From Puniceicoccaceae bacterium (lineage in GTDB: Bacteria > Verrucomicrobiota > Verrucomicrobiia > Opitutales > Coraliomargaritaceae), in contig PXBU01000221.1 of the NCBI GenBank assembly GCA_003566795.1, positions 1 through 6,333 of the forward strand: DNA of 6,333 bases, in the 5' to 3' direction. Positions 1-6,022 of the stretch are shown piece by piece (positions within the stretch are counted from its first letter, which is position 1; every line of letters begins with the position of its first letter). A program made the translations under genes and the position numbers. The notes under the pieces are model-generated. The model made no database searches, had not been told where the DNA came from, and was given only the letters and a program-made list of their open reading frames with translations.

Positions 1-10
1 AAACATTTGT

Positions 11-30
11 TCACACTTTTGTGAGTTTTT
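11..30 (+). terminator. Weak candidate terminator at the left edge
   Basis: TCACA (11-15) pairs with TGTGA (20-24) around a CTTT loop, and a run of five T follows at 26-30. The shape fits an intrinsic terminator for a gene ending left of the window, but the stem is only 5 bp and AT-rich, and the upstream gene is not visible, so support is weak. Confidence 0.25.
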
Positions 31-71
31 GCTCCCTTATTCCACCCACTTGTCATGATATTTCCTCCATA

Positions 72-117
72 AGCAGCTTGTCGGAGTTAGGCGGTAGCCT
101 AAGTCCGACAAGCTGCT
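72..117. repeat. Strong intergenic hairpin (14 + 6 bp stem, G-G mismatch, GGTA loop)
   Basis: The left arm 72-85 (AGCAGCTTGTCGGA) pairs perfectly with 104-117. After one G/G mismatch (86 with 103), 87-92 (TTAGGC) pairs with 97-102, closing on the tetraloop GGTA at 93-96. Twenty of 21 positions pair. No T-run follows on either strand, so it is not a standard intrinsic terminator. It lies 80 bases before the start of the large gene. It may be a dispersed REP-like element, a factor-dependent terminator of an upstream gene, or a structured leader element if transcription starts to its left. Confidence 0.8.
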
Positions 118-197
118 AGAGCATTTCTAAAAGATTTTCTCGGAAAGGTCCGTATCATTCTGGTAATTTTAATGTTAAGCCAAATATCGCTTGTATC

Positions 198-275
198 ATG
201 CACGCATTCAGAAAAATCACACTTATTGGTTTCGCGGCATACTTGACCCTAGCTATCATCACACCCGCTAAGGCT
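198..275 (+). other. Sec signal peptide of the large protein
   Basis: Residues 1-26 have a short basic n-region (HAFRK), a hydrophobic core (about residues 8-21, ITLIGFAAYLTLAI) and an Ala-Lys-Ala motif just before Glu27, giving a predicted signal peptidase I cut between residues 26 and 27. There is no lipobox Cys, so it is not a lipoprotein. This also supports the ATG at 198 as the true start. Confidence 0.9.
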
Positions 276-3200
276 GAGACCACCTACCCATTGAGAGTCG
301 GTGGTTACATGCAAGTCACCGCACAATCGGCGCCCACAACCTTCAATGCGGGCTACACCTTTTATTCCGCCGCATGGCCTCTTGCCGGCGATTACCCGCG
401 CAAGAACTTTTTCCAAAGCGGTCTCTACGGCACATGGATGTTTCCGGACAGCAGCCGTGCCTACGCCGATCCATATCAAAATATCGAAGGTGGCCTCGGA
501 TGGTGGTATGACCGTAAATTCCAAACCAGCTCTCCGAAGTTTTCCATGGGCGGTGTCGCCTTCGGTGGATCCGGCGGCAACATCGCCAACTTGTCCGAAT
601 GGATCTTCGCGAACGGCCCCGGTGTCGGGACCACAAAGGGCAACGGCAAATACGCCATCGCGCAACTCAGTCCCTCTCTGCTTTTTCCACCCGATGGCCT
701 CAACCTCAATCAAAACACCAGCGGCGAACTTTTCGGCTACGGCTACCTTGCCCTGCCTCTCACCCAACCCAAAACCACCACCGCCGGACAAGCCGTCCCC
801 ACCGGCAATAACAGTTGGACGCTCTTCCTCAGCACGGAGAACTTCAAAGGTCCACTCGCATTCTTCACTCCCTATTACTGGTCGCAGGTCAAACTCACCT
901 TCCCCGAATACGCCAACGACCTGCTGGACTCCAGAGGAGCCAAACCGAACCGTTCCATCGCGATGGAAACCCCGTGGTCGGTCCAGTCCCGCGGCAGTGA
1001 TGTCGCCCCCCATTCGTTTGTCCGCTCCATCCCCACCTACTACCCGGTCGATGAAAACGGTTACTCAAGGTTGATGCACCGCCTCTCCGTTTACAACCAA
1101 AGTGCTCTCTGGAACGCCACCGCCTCATGGCTGGCAAACACAGGTCCACCACCAAGCGGCACATTCGCCCAAGCCGGCACCCATATCCAATCTGCAAGCG
1201 CAAGCCCCTTGTCATGGTCGGTCCGCAACAATTCCAACCAAACCATCGGCAATCTCAATTGGAACAACTTGGGCATCTCGAAGTCCGCCACCCCTGCGGA
1301 CGTCGGATACCAATGGAACACTCAGGAAATGGAGGTCGTCCCTTGGGGCGAGGGTTCGCTCGTCCAACTTCCCCAATATCACCAAGGCCCCGTCGGCGCA
1401 TCCTCTTCGTCCACCTGGACTCCCATCAGCCCATCCGCAATCCCCGAACCTGCCGCCTCCGCGCTCGCGAATGCCAGTTACACCAACACACAAGGACGCT
1501 CATCACACATTATCAAAGACAACGACCCGGTATGGACCACTCCCGGCCCGGTCGCCGGCCCCTTCCGTGCCCTCCTCGGCGATGGCAGTGTGGTGACCTA
1601 CTATTGGTATCGCTTTGCAGACCAACCCGCTCTCCTCAAAGCCGATTTAACAGAATCCGAACGCGAACAACTTCAGGCTGTCGGCGAAAAAATCCACCGC
1701 GAATGGAAACACGACCGCGATTATATCGCACCGCCCGAGGCAGGAAAACTCGCCGGCCTCGACTCAGGCCAGTTCGTTTCCCCACCCCTCGGCTTCGAAG
1801 TCGGTTATGTTCCCATTCCATGGCAACAAGACTGGGGCGGCTCGGTCGCCAATCCCGGCAGCCTCAAATTCACCGCCATCCCATCCAATCCCACAGTCGG
1901 GCAATCGTTCAGCGTCACTGTCCGCGCCGATAACGCCAGCGGTAACGCCCAAAACGTCACCAGCGCCACCATCGTGCAACTCAGCGTCGCCTCTGGAAAC
2001 GGCATCCTCGGGGGCAATACCGTGGCCACCATCCCCAGCGGCCAAAGCAGCGTCACCATCACCGGCATCACCTATTCCGCATCGGAAACCATCACCCTCC
2101 GCGCCTCGGCCACCTGCCTCTCGCCAAGCACCAGCGGCAACATCACCTTCTCGGCCGCATCCAGCCAGATCAATCTCTACAGCCGCCCCGCCACCTCCGT
2201 CGGCATCACCCAGGCCTCGCTTCCCGCCACGCTCAAATGCCCGGGCACCAACGCGACGGTCACGGTGTTCTGGGGCACCTCGAACGAAGGCAACCGCTCC
2301 GCGGATTGGCAGCACTCCGCCTCCCTCGGATCATTCAACAACGTCAGCAACCAGTCAATCACCCATGATCTCACCGGGTTGCAGCCGAAGACCACCTATT
2401 ACTACATCTTCCGGGCCACCGGTAGCTCCGGCACGGTTTGGTCCCCGCCGGTGAAATCCTTCACCACCCTGCCTCTCGCGCCGGTCATCACCTCGCACCC
2501 GGCCAGTGCCACCCGCGTCATCGGCTCTACGGCCACCCTCAGCGCTACCGCCACCGACGCCGCATCCTACCAATGGTTCAAAAACGGCGCTCCGCTCAGC
2601 GACGGCGGCGCGGTCAGTGGCGCAACCAGCGCAACACTCTCCATTGCAAACGTCTCTTTCGCCGATGCGGCTTCCTATCACGTCGTCATCACCAATGGGA
2701 GCGGCACCGCCACGAGCAACACCGCCACCCTCATGGCCATCCTGCCCACCACACTCACCTGGGATGCCAACACCGGCACCGCCAATGCCCAGGATGGTGG
2801 TGGCAACTGGCTCGGCGGCAACAACTGGCTCGATGGCTCCACCAATGTCCCGTGGAACGACAACCACCATGCCGTCATCGGCACCGGCGGCACCGGCGGC
2901 ACCATCAACCCTGGCAGCGTGACAGTTAACAGTCTCAGCATAAACAATTTCAGCGGTGGCAGCTACACCCTTGACAGCGGATTGATTCAGCTCAACGGCC
3001 CATTCACCTACAACGCCACACGCGCCACCAAAATCACCGCAGCCCTTTCCGGCCCGGGCTCCATCATCAAGAACGGATCCGGTAATCTTACCCTCGATGG
3101 CGTCACGCCAAACACCTACAGCGGCGGTACCACCGTCAACGCCGGCACCTTGATCTTAGGAACCATCGTCGATGGCCTATCTCCCGATTGCAGCTTTGCC

Positions 3201-5651
3201 GCAGGAGCTGGCCCCGTTACGCTCAATAGCGGCGCACAAATCAACCTCCACCGCGTCTCCATCCCGAATCCGCTTATCCTCAACGGCGGCACCATCCGCA
3301 TCGTCAATGGTTGGGGAGCCACGTGGGCAGGCCCCGTAACCGTCAATGCAAACACAACGCTCACCGCAGACCACACTTTCCCCTTCGCCATCTCAGGCAA
3401 CATCACCGGTGCGGGCGGACTCACCAAAACCGGCAATCACACGCTCACTCTCTCCGGCACCAACACCTACACCGGAACCACCTCCGTGCAGGCTGGCAGG
3501 CTGGCCTATCAGACTGCCGCCGCCGTAGCACCCGGCCCAGTGAGTATTGGCTCCACCCAAGTTGTTGAACTCAACTACACCGGCACCCGCAACGTGCAAT
3601 CGCTTACCATCAACGGCACCGCCCAAGCGCCCGGCACCTATGGCTCCACGGCCTCGTCTGCCACCAACACAAGCGCACGATTCGCAGGCACCGGCACCCT
3701 CACCGTAACCGGACAGAGCAGCGTCCTCTACCATGGCAATGGCAATACCGCAGGTAACGCGCCCGTCGATGCCAGCAGTCCCTACGCCGCCAACGCATCC
3801 GTGATCGTGCTTGGGCAAGGAACGCTTAGCAGGACCGGCTTCACCTTCACCGGATGGAATACCGCGCCCAATGGCACCGGCACCAGCCATCCAGTCGGCT
3901 CCACATTCACCATCACCACCAGTACCACCCTCTACGCCCAGTGGCAGGCCGATCCCGTCACCGTCACCTTCCACTCCAACGGTGGCACATCCCCCGTCCC
4001 CGAAACACTCCAAGCCCACTACAGTCAGCCCTACGGCACCCTCCCGACCGCCACACGCGATGATCACTCACTTATCGGCTGGTTCACTGCCACCTCCGGC
4101 GGCTCTCTTGTCACCGCGGCAACCATCGTCACTGCAAACTCGGACCACATCCTCCACGCCCAATGGAACGCCCTGCCGCTCGTCAACGCGGGCACCGATC
4201 AATCCATAACCGCAACCACCTCCGATCCATGGGCCCCCGCACAACTCAACCCCACCGCCTGGTATGACGCTTCGGACGCAAGTACGATCCACTCTTCAGG
4301 TGGTGCGGTCAGTCAGTGGAACGACAAGAGCGGTCACGACCGTCATCTTTCGCAGTCAACGTCCGCACGGCAACCTAGCACGGGCAACTCCACGATCAAC
4401 GGGCTGAATGTCTTGGATTTCGATCAAGATTACATTTTTACGCCCGACGGGCTCAGTAGCGATATTTATTCCGTATTCATGGTCACGCGCAACAATGTGG
4501 AGATCACCAGTTCCAGTAGTGCGCAAATTCTTTTGTCCACAGCGGGCGGGGGGATCAGCACAGGAGACGGCTACGGATCGAGTACGGGTGCCTTCGACGG
4601 TGAAGTCTTGTCTGTGTTTGACGAGGATACAACGAGTTTTAGCAAGCGCCAGGCCGCTTCGTCAGCGACGTTGTCCTCGATTCCGGCAGGTTCGCATTTA
4701 TATACCTATGCCCTGGATACGGATTGGTTTATCGGTTTCAACGGCAGCGATGATTTGCGTGATTTGACATCAGGGGCACCGAGGAATCCGATGGGGTTCG
4801 CCGATAGCTTCAGCATTGGGGCCGGCGCAAGGTCGCATCCGACAAACGTCGAATCTTATTTTGCCGGCTCGGTGGCCGAGGTCGTTTTGCTCGGGACGCA
4901 AGTCAGTGCGGAAGACCGCCAGACGCTGGAGGGCTATCTCGCCCACAAGTGGGGACTTCAGGCAAACCTTCCCGCTGAACATCCTTATAAGAGCGCAGTG
5001 CCTATCATTACCATCGCCACGGCGATTCTTGCCGCCTCGGCCAGCGACGCGGATGGCGATCCGCTGGTCACGACCTGGAGTCTGGTCTCCGGTCCCGGAC
5101 CGGTCTCGATCGAAGACAGTACTGCCGTCGAAACCGCCGTGACGTTCCGCTTCACGGGGACCTACGTGCTGCGCCTCACCGCCTTTGACGGTAAGGATAC
5201 CACTTACGACGAGGTGACCATCACGGTCACCGACGGCTTGGAGGAAACCTACAGCGATTGGATCGCCGGGTTTGATCTGGGCGGGAAGACCGGCGTCGAC
5301 GACGATTATAATAACGACGGTGTCCCGAACGGGCTGAAATATTTTTTCGGCATTGATCCCACGGTGCCAAGCCCGGGACTCTCGGTTTTGCTTCCGGATG
5401 TATCGGATGCGAGCCAGTTCAGCTTCACGCACCCCATGAGGGAGAACCTACCGGCCAATGTCCAGGGAGAGTATCGCTGGACGAAAGACCTGGCCACCTT
5501 CCATGCGGACGGTGCGGTCGACGCAGACGGCACCAGCGTCACCTTCGTCCGGGGCGAGCCCGTGGAGGGCATGGTGACGGTCACGGCCACCATCAACGGA
5601 ATGCCCGCCGACCGCATCTTCGTGGTTCTTATCGTCAATCAGATTGAGTGA
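198..5651 (+). CDS. Giant secreted modular surface/adhesin-like protein (unknown N-terminal module, Ig/FN3, PATR, InlB B repeats, LamG in split PKD)
   Basis: The 1817-residue product is predicted to be exported by Sec and to act outside the cell. Module order by residue: signal peptide 1-26; unrecognised Trp/Tyr-rich domain about 27-549; invasin/Big-like sandwich 555-653; FN3-like 657-757; Ig-like 760-847; PATR region 852-1172; two InlB-type B repeats 1175-1325; PKD-like strand 1327-1343; LamG-like 1347-1600; remainder of the PKD-like domain 1603-1679; calcium-loop motif 1683-1722; C-terminal beta domain 1728-1817. No stop or frameshift interrupts it. The ATG at 198 is the only in-frame ATG after the upstream stop at 117 and gives a textbook signal peptide. 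No Shine-Dalgarno sequence precedes it, which is common in Verrucomicrobiota and Bacteroidota. There are only three Cys (640, 681, 998). No autotransporter barrel, LPXTG or PEP-CTERM tail is seen, so secretion across or attachment to the outer membrane is unexplained. Adhesion or polysaccharide binding is inferred; no catalytic motif was recognised. Confidence 0.95.
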   Translation: MHAFRKITLIGFAAYLTLAIITPAKAETTYPLRVGGYMQVTAQSAPTTFNAGYTFYSAAWPLAGDYPRKNFFQSGLYGTWMFPDSSRAYADPYQNIEGGLGWWYDRKFQTSSPKFSMGGVAFGGSGGNIANLSEWIFANGPGVGTTKGNGKYAIAQLSPSLLFPPDGLNLNQNTSGELFGYGYLALPLTQPKTTTAGQAVPTGNNSWTLFLSTENFKGPLAFFTPYYWSQVKLTFPEYANDLLDSRGAKPNRSIAMETPWSVQSRGSDVAPHSFVRSIPTYYPVDENGYSRLMHRLSVYNQSALWNATASWLANTGPPPSGTFAQAGTHIQSASASPLSWSVRNNSNQTIGNLNWNNLGISKSATPADVGYQWNTQEMEVVPWGEGSLVQLPQYHQGPVGASSSSTWTPISPSAIPEPAASALANASYTNTQGRSSHIIKDNDPVWTTPGPVAGPFRALLGDGSVVTYYWYRFADQPALLKADLTESEREQLQAVGEKIHREWKHDRDYIAPPEAGKLAGLDSGQFVSPPLGFEVGYVPIPWQQDWGGSVANPGSLKFTAIPSNPTVGQSFSVTVRADNASGNAQNVTSATIVQLSVASGNGILGGNTVATIPSGQSSVTITGITYSASETITLRASATCLSPSTSGNITFSAASSQINLYSRPATSVGITQASLPATLKCPGTNATVTVFWGTSNEGNRSADWQHSASLGSFNNVSNQSITHDLTGLQPKTTYYYIFRATGSSGTVWSPPVKSFTTLPLAPVITSHPASATRVIGSTATLSATATDAASYQWFKNGAPLSDGGAVSGATSATLSIANVSFADAASYHVVITNGSGTATSNTATLMAILPTTLTWDANTGTANAQDGGGNWLGGNNWLDGSTNVPWNDNHHAVIGTGGTGGTINPGSVTVNSLSINNFSGGSYTLDSGLIQLNGPFTYNATRATKITAALSGPGSIIKNGSGNLTLDGVTPNTYSGGTTVNAGTLILGTIVDGLSPDCSFAAGAGPVTLNSGAQINLHRVSIPNPLILNGGTIRIVNGWGATWAGPVTVNANTTLTADHTFPFAISGNITGAGGLTKTGNHTLTLSGTNTYTGTTSVQAGRLAYQTAAAVAPGPVSIGSTQVVELNYTGTRNVQSLTINGTAQAPGTYGSTASSATNTSARFAGTGTLTVTGQSSVLYHGNGNTAGNAPVDASSPYAANASVIVLGQGTLSRTGFTFTGWNTAPNGTGTSHPVGSTFTITTSTTLYAQWQADPVTVTFHSNGGTSPVPETLQAHYSQPYGTLPTATRDDHSLIGWFTATSGGSLVTAATIVTANSDHILHAQWNALPLVNAGTDQSITATTSDPWAPAQLNPTAWYDASDASTIHSSGGAVSQWNDKSGHDRHLSQSTSARQPSTGNSTINGLNVLDFDQDYIFTPDGLSSDIYSVFMVTRNNVEITSSSSAQILLSTAGGGISTGDGYGSSTGAFDGEVLSVFDEDTTSFSKRQAASSATLSSIPAGSHLYTYALDTDWFIGFNGSDDLRDLTSGAPRNPMGFADSFSIGAGARSHPTNVESYFAGSVAEVVLLGTQVSAEDRQTLEGYLAHKWGLQANLPAEHPYKSAVPIITIATAILAASASDADGDPLVTTWSLVSGPGPVSIEDSTAVETAVTFRFTGTYVLRLTAFDGKDTTYDEVTITVTDGLEETYSDWIAGFDLGGKTGVDDDYNNDGVPNGLKYFFGIDPTVPSPGLSVLLPDVSDASQFSFTHPMRENLPANVQGEYRWTKDLATFHADGAVDADGTSVTFVRGEPVEGMVTVTATINGMPADRIFVVLIVNQIE
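276..1844 (+). other. N-terminal ~520-residue extracellular module, function unknown
   Basis: Residues 27-549 form one long region with no internal repeats, no Cys and many Trp, Tyr and Gly-Gly motifs (GGLGWWYD at 98-105, FFTPYYWSQ at 222-230). The end looks strongly conserved in style: DGSVVTYYWYRFADQPALL at 462-480, then an acidic/basic helix-like stretch (ADLTESERE 482-490), then GYVPIPWQQ at 536-544. From memory, unverified, this layout matches a family of exported proteins of about 550 residues with no assigned function found in marine bacteria. No catalytic triad, metal site or named enzyme motif was recognised. It is about the size of a free-standing protein, so it may be the functional head, with the remaining 1270 residues as stalk and attachment. 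Confidence 0.6.
1860..2738 (+). other. Three tandem beta-sandwich modules: Big/invasin-like, FN3-like, Ig-like
   Basis: Residues 555-653 resemble bacterial Ig-like (Big/invasin-type) modules: a VGQSFSVTVRA-type strand, then VQLSVASGNG and IPSGQSSVTITGITYS. Residues 657-757 are FN3-like, with VTVFWGTS around 688-695 and the typical LTGLQPKTTYYYIFRATGSSG-type F-strand around 725-745, ending in KSFTTL. Residues 760-847 are Ig-like: YQWFKNG at 791-797 supplies the core Trp, and DAASY at 823-827 matches the DxGxY tyrosine corner. The Ig module lacks the disulfide Cys pair, as is usual in bacterial versions. These are spacer or binding modules in extracellular proteins; a specific ligand cannot be read from sequence. 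Confidence 0.75.
2751..3713 (+). repeat. Autotransporter-associated beta-strand (PATR-type) region with two clear repeat units
   Basis: Residues 852-1172 read as a beta-solenoid. It opens with a LTWDANTG...WLGGNNWLDG entry motif, the usual start of these passenger regions. Two repeat units are clear: residues about 946-988 (nt 3033-3161), with KNGSGNLTLDG then NTYSGGTTVNAGTLILG, and residues about 1064-1104 (nt 3387-3509), with LTKTGNHTLTLSG then NTYTGTTSVQAGRL. In Proteobacteria such repeats usually sit in type V autotransporter passengers; here no C-terminal translocator barrel follows. In Verrucomicrobiota and Planctomycetota the repeats commonly occur without one. Confidence 0.8.
2880..2903 (+). 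repeat. In-frame 9-bp tandem repeat (GGCACCGGC, about 2.7 copies)
   Basis: Two full copies of GGCACCGGC plus GGCACC encode Gly-Thr-Gly-Gly-Thr-Gly-Gly-Thr at residues 895-902, in the entry part of the PATR region. Slippage here would change length by three residues without breaking frame. Confidence 0.7.
3720..4172 (+). repeat. Two InlB-type B repeats (Listeria-Bacteroides repeat / Flg_new-like)
   Basis: Two consecutive units lie at residues about 1175-1251 and 1253-1325. Unit 1 has YHGNGNTAGNAP, then GFTFTGWNT at 1214-1222 and LYAQW at 1245-1249. Unit 2 has VTFHSNGG, then SLIGWFT at 1291-1297 and LHAQW at 1319-1323. The GW(N/F)T plus AQW pair is the signature of this ubiquitin-like beta-grasp repeat, which acts as a spacer or binding module in surface proteins. 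Unit 1 has a slightly longer loop than unit 2, so they are diverged rather than recently duplicated. Confidence 0.85.
4176..5234 (+). other. LamG-like lectin-fold module lying inside a split PKD/REJ-like domain
   Basis: The first strand of a PKD/REJ-like domain appears at residues 1327-1343 (VNAGTDQSIT at 1329-1338). It is followed by a complete LamG-like module at about 1347-1600, with AWYDASDASTI at 1354-1364, VSQWNDKSG at 1371-1379, NGLNVLDF at 1401-1408, YLAHKWGL at 1580-1587 and HPYK at 1595-1598. The rest of the PKD-like domain then resumes at 1603-1679, with SDADGDPL at 1616-1623, TTWSLVSGPG at 1625-1634 and GTYVLRLTAFDG at 1654-1665. LamG/concanavalin folds bind glycans or proteins; PKD domains act as rigid spacers or protein contacts. 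The arrangement reads as an insertion of one domain in a loop of another. An alternative is an abbreviated PKD-like start left behind by recombination. Codon choice changes at the left junction. Confidence 0.7.
5244..5648 (+). other. Calcium-loop motif plus C-terminal beta domain
   Basis: Residues 1683-1722 contain YSDWIAGFDLGG, then a loop with Asp1703, Asn1705, Asp1707, Gly1708 and Asn1711, followed by GLKYFFGIDP. This resembles thrombospondin type 3 or dockerin-like calcium loops (DxDxDGxxN) that often close large exported proteins of Verrucomicrobiota. Residues about 1728-1817 form a small beta-rich domain (FSFTHP near 1742, YRWTKDLATFHADGA around 1759-1773, then VTVTATINGMPADRIFVV to the end). 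The pair looks like a recurring C-terminal cassette. A role in folding, sorting or attachment is inference only. Confidence 0.6.
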
Positions 5652-5724
5652 AGCCGCACCGCTTAAAGTCCGAGGTGCAAAAGAAATAGTAGATAATTGA
5701 AATGGGGGGCTCTGGGAGCGGGGC

Positions 5725-5844
5725 GTGCGGGTTACGCCGGCGAGGGCACCGCCTGAAATTGCCGAATGGGTCATCGAGCCCTGCTACGATGACCCATTCC
5801 CGGACTACGATACCGAACCGGTCATGATGTACGCAAACGGCTAA
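5725..5844 (+). pseudogene. Possible small gene or gene-tail remnant (ends EPVMMYANG)
   Basis: An open frame runs from the stop at 5698-5700 to TAA at 5842-5844. A GTG at 5725, six bases after GGGAG (5714-5718), could start a 39-residue peptide. Its last part reads like real protein: PPEIAEWVIEPCYDDP, then FPDYDTEPVMMYANG, acidic and aromatic with a clean stop. There is no ATG and the N-terminal part is Arg/Pro-rich and unconvincing. I do not recognise the family. It may be the 3' tail of a displaced gene, a tiny acidic protein, or chance. Confidence 0.3.
5764..5799. other. Perfect 13-bp stem-loop downstream of the large gene
   Basis: GAATGGGTCATCG (5764-5776) pairs perfectly with 5787-5799 around a 10-base loop that could itself close three more pairs (AGC with GCT). 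It starts 112 bases after the stop of the large gene. No T-run follows on either strand, so it is not a classical intrinsic terminator. It could protect the 3' end of the mRNA, serve a factor-dependent terminator, or be a binding site. It overlaps a coding-looking scrap in frame, which complicates a pure RNA reading. Confidence 0.7.
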
Positions 5845-5911
5845 CCTTCCGCGACATTTCCTCCATGAAAGTGCTCCTTCCGACCGGTTCCGGCGGGCGG
5901 GTGCCTGCGGC

Positions 5912-6022
5912 GCTGAAAAAGCGATTTCTTATCAATTCGACCGGTTGGCGTGGGTGGATACGTTTTTCCGGGTGTCCCGGACGACACCTGAATATGCACA
6001 CGAGTTGGTCAAGTCGGGTTAG
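5912..6022 (+). pseudogene. Possible gene-tail fragment (ends YAHELVKSG)
   Basis: In the +2 frame, about 36 codons up to TAG at 6020-6022 read as a plausible protein tail: AEKAISYQFDRLAWVDTFF, then RVSRTTPEYAHELVKSG. The frame stays open leftwards to a stop at 5825-5827, but upstream of 5912 the residues become Arg/Pro/Gly-rich and there is no start codon with a good ribosome site. A competing +3 frame with an ATG at 5865 covers the same bases and looks less protein-like. The family is not recognised; it could be a decayed gene end or chance. Confidence 0.2.

Noticed and set aside
153..175. Possible -10 boxes (TATCAT at 153, TAATTT at 164) before the large gene
   Set aside because: Neither has a recognisable -35 element at the right spacing, and AT-rich leaders produce such hexamers by chance, so no promoter is called.
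249..1013. Long minus-strand open frame (254 codons) opposite the start of the large gene
   Set aside because: It lies fully antisense to a gene with a signal peptide and clear domains. The strong third-position C bias of the real gene removes stops from other frames; the product is Gly/Arg-rich without domain character. The same applies to the minus frames at 1764-2315, 3393-4067 and 4770-5432.
301..1074. Plus-strand 257-codon open frame overlapping the large gene in another frame
   Set aside because: The product is Pro/Ser/Arg-rich with no motif, as expected from a C-rich frame shadow. Similar frames at 1102-1596, 1127-1933 and 1807-2454 were dismissed for the same reason.
1437..1454. IPEP motif in residues 414-417, suggestive of PEP-CTERM
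   Set aside because: PEP-CTERM tails are C-terminal, with a hydrophobic helix and basic end after the motif; here it is internal at residue 415 with none of these.
5652..5680. GCACC/GGTGC inverted repeat just after the stop as a terminator
   Set aside because: Only five pairs around a 13-base loop, followed by an A-rich stretch rather than a T-run.
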